NCBI GenBank assembly: GCA_900554555.1
Contig: USIC01000037.1
Location: forward strand, 1-7,424
Length of the DNA stretch: 7,424 nucleotides
DNA from: an uncultured Solobacterium sp.
GTDB lineage: Bacteria; Bacillota_I; Bacilli_A; Erysipelotrichales; Erysipelotrichaceae
Direction of reading: 5' to 3'
Shown one piece after another: positions 6,305-7,424 of this stretch; position 1 is the stretch's first letter, and the number at the start of each line of letters is the position of its first letter. The translations under genes and the position numbers were made by a program. The notes under the pieces were generated by a model, which was given only the letters and a program-made list of their open reading frames with translations, was not told the DNA's origin and did not search any database.

Positions 6305-6601
6305 TTACGCTCCAATCCCGAAAAATTTCATTAGATATGCAACACCTAAATCACACAACACAAAGAATAGTGCAAAGAAGATTGTGAACACTAATACTTC
6401 ACCAGTATTTTGTAGTGTTCCTTCTTCGCTACCTTGGTTAGTCCAATGTGGCCAACGAACACGCTTTGCTTCTTTTGTAATACCACTGATTGTAAACCAA
6501 TGGTCTTTTGCCGGTTTATTCTTCTTAGCTAACTTCTTAGCTTCTTTAGCCTGCTGCTTCTCAGACTTCGCAGCCTTTTTATCCTTCATCTCTTCAGACA
6601 T
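6305..6601 (-). CDS. secE: Preprotein translocase subunit SecE
   Basis: SecE is the small subunit that clamps SecY in the SecYEG protein-conducting channel of the cytoplasmic membrane. The 98-residue product has a Lys/Ala/Glu-rich cytoplasmic N-terminus (1-33), then the conserved amphipathic segment ITKEAKRVRWPHW (41-53) and one membrane helix (about 68-91) carrying the conserved Asp (D84 in VLCDLG). The stretch between the WP motif and the helix, TNQGSEEGTLQNTGEVL, is about six residues longer than in typical SecE proteins such as those of Bacillus. The ATG at 6601-6599 lacks a strong ribosome binding site (only an imperfect GTAGG and AAGG just upstream) and follows the rpmG stop by 15 bases. 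Its position between rpmG and nusG is the standard order and supports the call. Confidence 0.95.
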   Translation of the reverse strand: MSEEMKDKKAAKSEKQQAKEAKKLAKKNKPAKDHWFTISGITKEAKRVRWPHWTNQGSEEGTLQNTGEVLVFTIFFALFFVLCDLGVAYLMKFFGIGA

Positions 6602-6616
6602 CGCCTTGCCTACTTT

Positions 6617-6772
6617 CTATTTTGTTTCTTTATGGAGCGTCATCTTACCACATTTTGGGCAGAACTTTTTGAGCTCCAATCTCTTTGTGCTGTTTTTCGA
6701 ACCATTTGTAGTATAGTTGCGTGCAAGACATTCTTCACACGCAAGAATAATTTTTCTCGCCTCTTTTGCCAT
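6617..6772 (-). CDS. rpmG: 50S ribosomal protein L33, zinc-ribbon type
   Basis: L33 is a small protein of the large subunit near the E site. The product is 51 residues, [15 protein letters not shown] to MTLHKETK, the normal length. It carries two CxxC pairs (C12/C15 and C38/C41), so it is the zinc-binding (C+) form; many bacteria also hold a cysteine-free paralogue used under zinc limitation. I chose the ATG at 6772-6770, which has AAGGAG 9 bases upstream; the frame is open to an ATG at 6874, but that would add 34 residues not found in L33 and override this site. It is the first gene of the rpmG-secE-nusG operon and is divergent from the VanZ-like gene. Confidence 0.96.
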   Translation of the reverse strand: MAKEARKIILACEECLARNYTTNGSKNSTKRLELKKFCPKCGKMTLHKETK

Positions 6773-6800
6773 TACGAAAAACTCCTTCAAAGTCTTGATT

Positions 6801-6829
6801 ACAATAGCACATAATTCGCAAACTCGCAA
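6801..6829 (-). promoter_or_regulatory. Candidate promoter of rpmG-secE-nusG
   Basis: On the minus strand a TTGCGA -35-like box (6829-6824) and a TATTGT -10-like box (6806-6801) are 17 bases apart, and the -10 is preceded by TGC, an extended -10 element. Each hexamer matches consensus at four positions. The predicted start, near 6794, would give a leader of about 22 bases that just includes the AAGGAG site. A second TTGCGA lies 8 bases further along inside the spacer. Moderate support only. Confidence 0.5.
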
Positions 6830-6909
6830 CGAGCCAACCGCCTGTTTCATATTAAAATCACAAATCAGTTTCATTTTGATATATGATAATAATAGTTAGG
6901 GATATTAAT

Positions 6910-7424
6910 ATGAGAAAATCATCCCGAATACTACATATCATTTTAACTTGTATCATTAGTTTCCTAGTTTTCTATTATGTTACTAGTAATTTTTTGGACT
7001 CTCACTTCCAAGGATTATATGTAATCGAGCCCCCTTTTATATCTCTTGATTTTATTTGGTCAAACTCTAATATTTTATGATAGTAGCTATTTATTATTGA
7101 ATCCATCTCATCGTATTCCAACATTTGTATTGCGACTGCTCTGGGTAATTTATTTTATTGTAATGATTTTATTACTATTTTTTAGAGTCTATCATGACAA
7201 CAACATTAACCTAAATCTTCTTGAACTCTTTAATTTTGAAACAACAAATCTTTCTCAAACTATATTAAATTTGATCTTATTTATTCCTATCGGATACTGG
7301 CTCAAACATTTAAAGATTAGTTCTGTACTACTTCTATCCTTATTACTGATAACTTCTATTGAATTATTACAATTCGTTAGTCATCGAGGAATCTTTGATG
7401 TTGTAGACATTTTGATTAATACAA
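6910..7424 (+). pseudogene. VanZ-family membrane protein, frame broken by a +1 shift and cut by the window end
   Basis: The first part, from the ATG at 6910 (MRKSSRILHIILTCIISFLV...), has one membrane helix and stops at TGA 7078-7080 after 56 residues. A second frame, one base later, is open from 7025 to the window end and gives an unmistakable VanZ-type sequence: the helix VLRLLWVIYFIVMILLLFFR (from 7127), NLILFIPIGYWL (from 7232), SIELLQFVSHRGIFDVVDIL and an Asn (INT) at the edge. Together they make one protein, so the gene has suffered a one-base insertion (or two-base deletion), or undergoes programmed shifting, or the assembly has an error. The crossing point lies between 7025 and 7077; runs of C5T4 (7030-7038) and T4 (7073-7076) are candidate sites. 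The 6910 start has a TAGGG-like site 8 bases upstream; an ATG at 6883 has none. VanZ gives low-level teicoplanin resistance in some enterococci; most relatives are of unknown role. The last conserved helix is outside the window. Confidence 0.7.

Noticed and set aside
6773..6874. 34-residue extension of L33
   Set aside because: It would run through the predicted promoter and the AAGGAG site; L33 is normally about 50 residues.
6859..6890. Plus-strand promoter for the VanZ-like gene
   Set aside because: TATGAT/GATAAT could serve as a -10, but no acceptable -35 lies 16-18 bases upstream; the AT-rich context makes such matches cheap.
1..7424. CRISPR array, tRNA, rRNA, insertion sequence or attachment site
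   Set aside because: I found no regularly spaced repeats, cloverleaf, transposase or long direct repeats; the inverted repeats present are terminators or leader elements.

Overview
The window looks like a chromosomal segment of a low-GC Bacillota. An Erysipelotrichales-type relative is my tentative guess, based on AT-rich codon use, strong AGGAGG ribosome binding sites, the L33/SecE/NusG/L11/L1 cluster and a DUF5684-type membrane protein. I could run no phylogenetic test. Almost everything is on the minus strand.

Reading in the direction of transcription (right to left), the order is: rpmG (L33), secE, nusG, a small four-helix membrane protein of DUF5684 type, two subunits of a heterodimeric ABC exporter overlapping by ATGA, then rplK (L11) and rplA (L1). 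The classical cluster rpmG-secE-nusG-rplK-rplA is therefore interrupted by about 4 kb holding three membrane-protein genes. rplK-rplA has its own near-consensus promoter and a structured leader resembling an L1 autoregulatory site. After rplA comes a bidirectional terminator, not rplJ-rplL.

Two plus-strand genes flank the cluster. At the left edge is the 3' part of a gene I do not recognise, convergent with rplA and sharing its terminator. At the right edge, divergent from rpmG, is a VanZ-family membrane protein whose reading frame is broken by a +1 shift; its C-terminus runs off the window.

How the genes fit together: L33, L11 and L1 belong to the large ribosomal subunit, NusG links RNA polymerase to elongation and termination, and SecE is a core part of the SecYEG translocon. 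The exporter pair has one degenerate and one complete ATP site, typical of heterodimeric drug or lipid exporters; its substrate cannot be read from sequence. I saw no CRISPR array, insertion sequence, tRNA or rRNA, and no clearly new defence or mobile system. The most notable points are the L1-type leader whose repeats suggest a switch over the rplK start codon, a four-residue gap in the proline-rich loop of L11, the exporter insertion with a hairpin at its entry, and the frame break in the VanZ-like gene.
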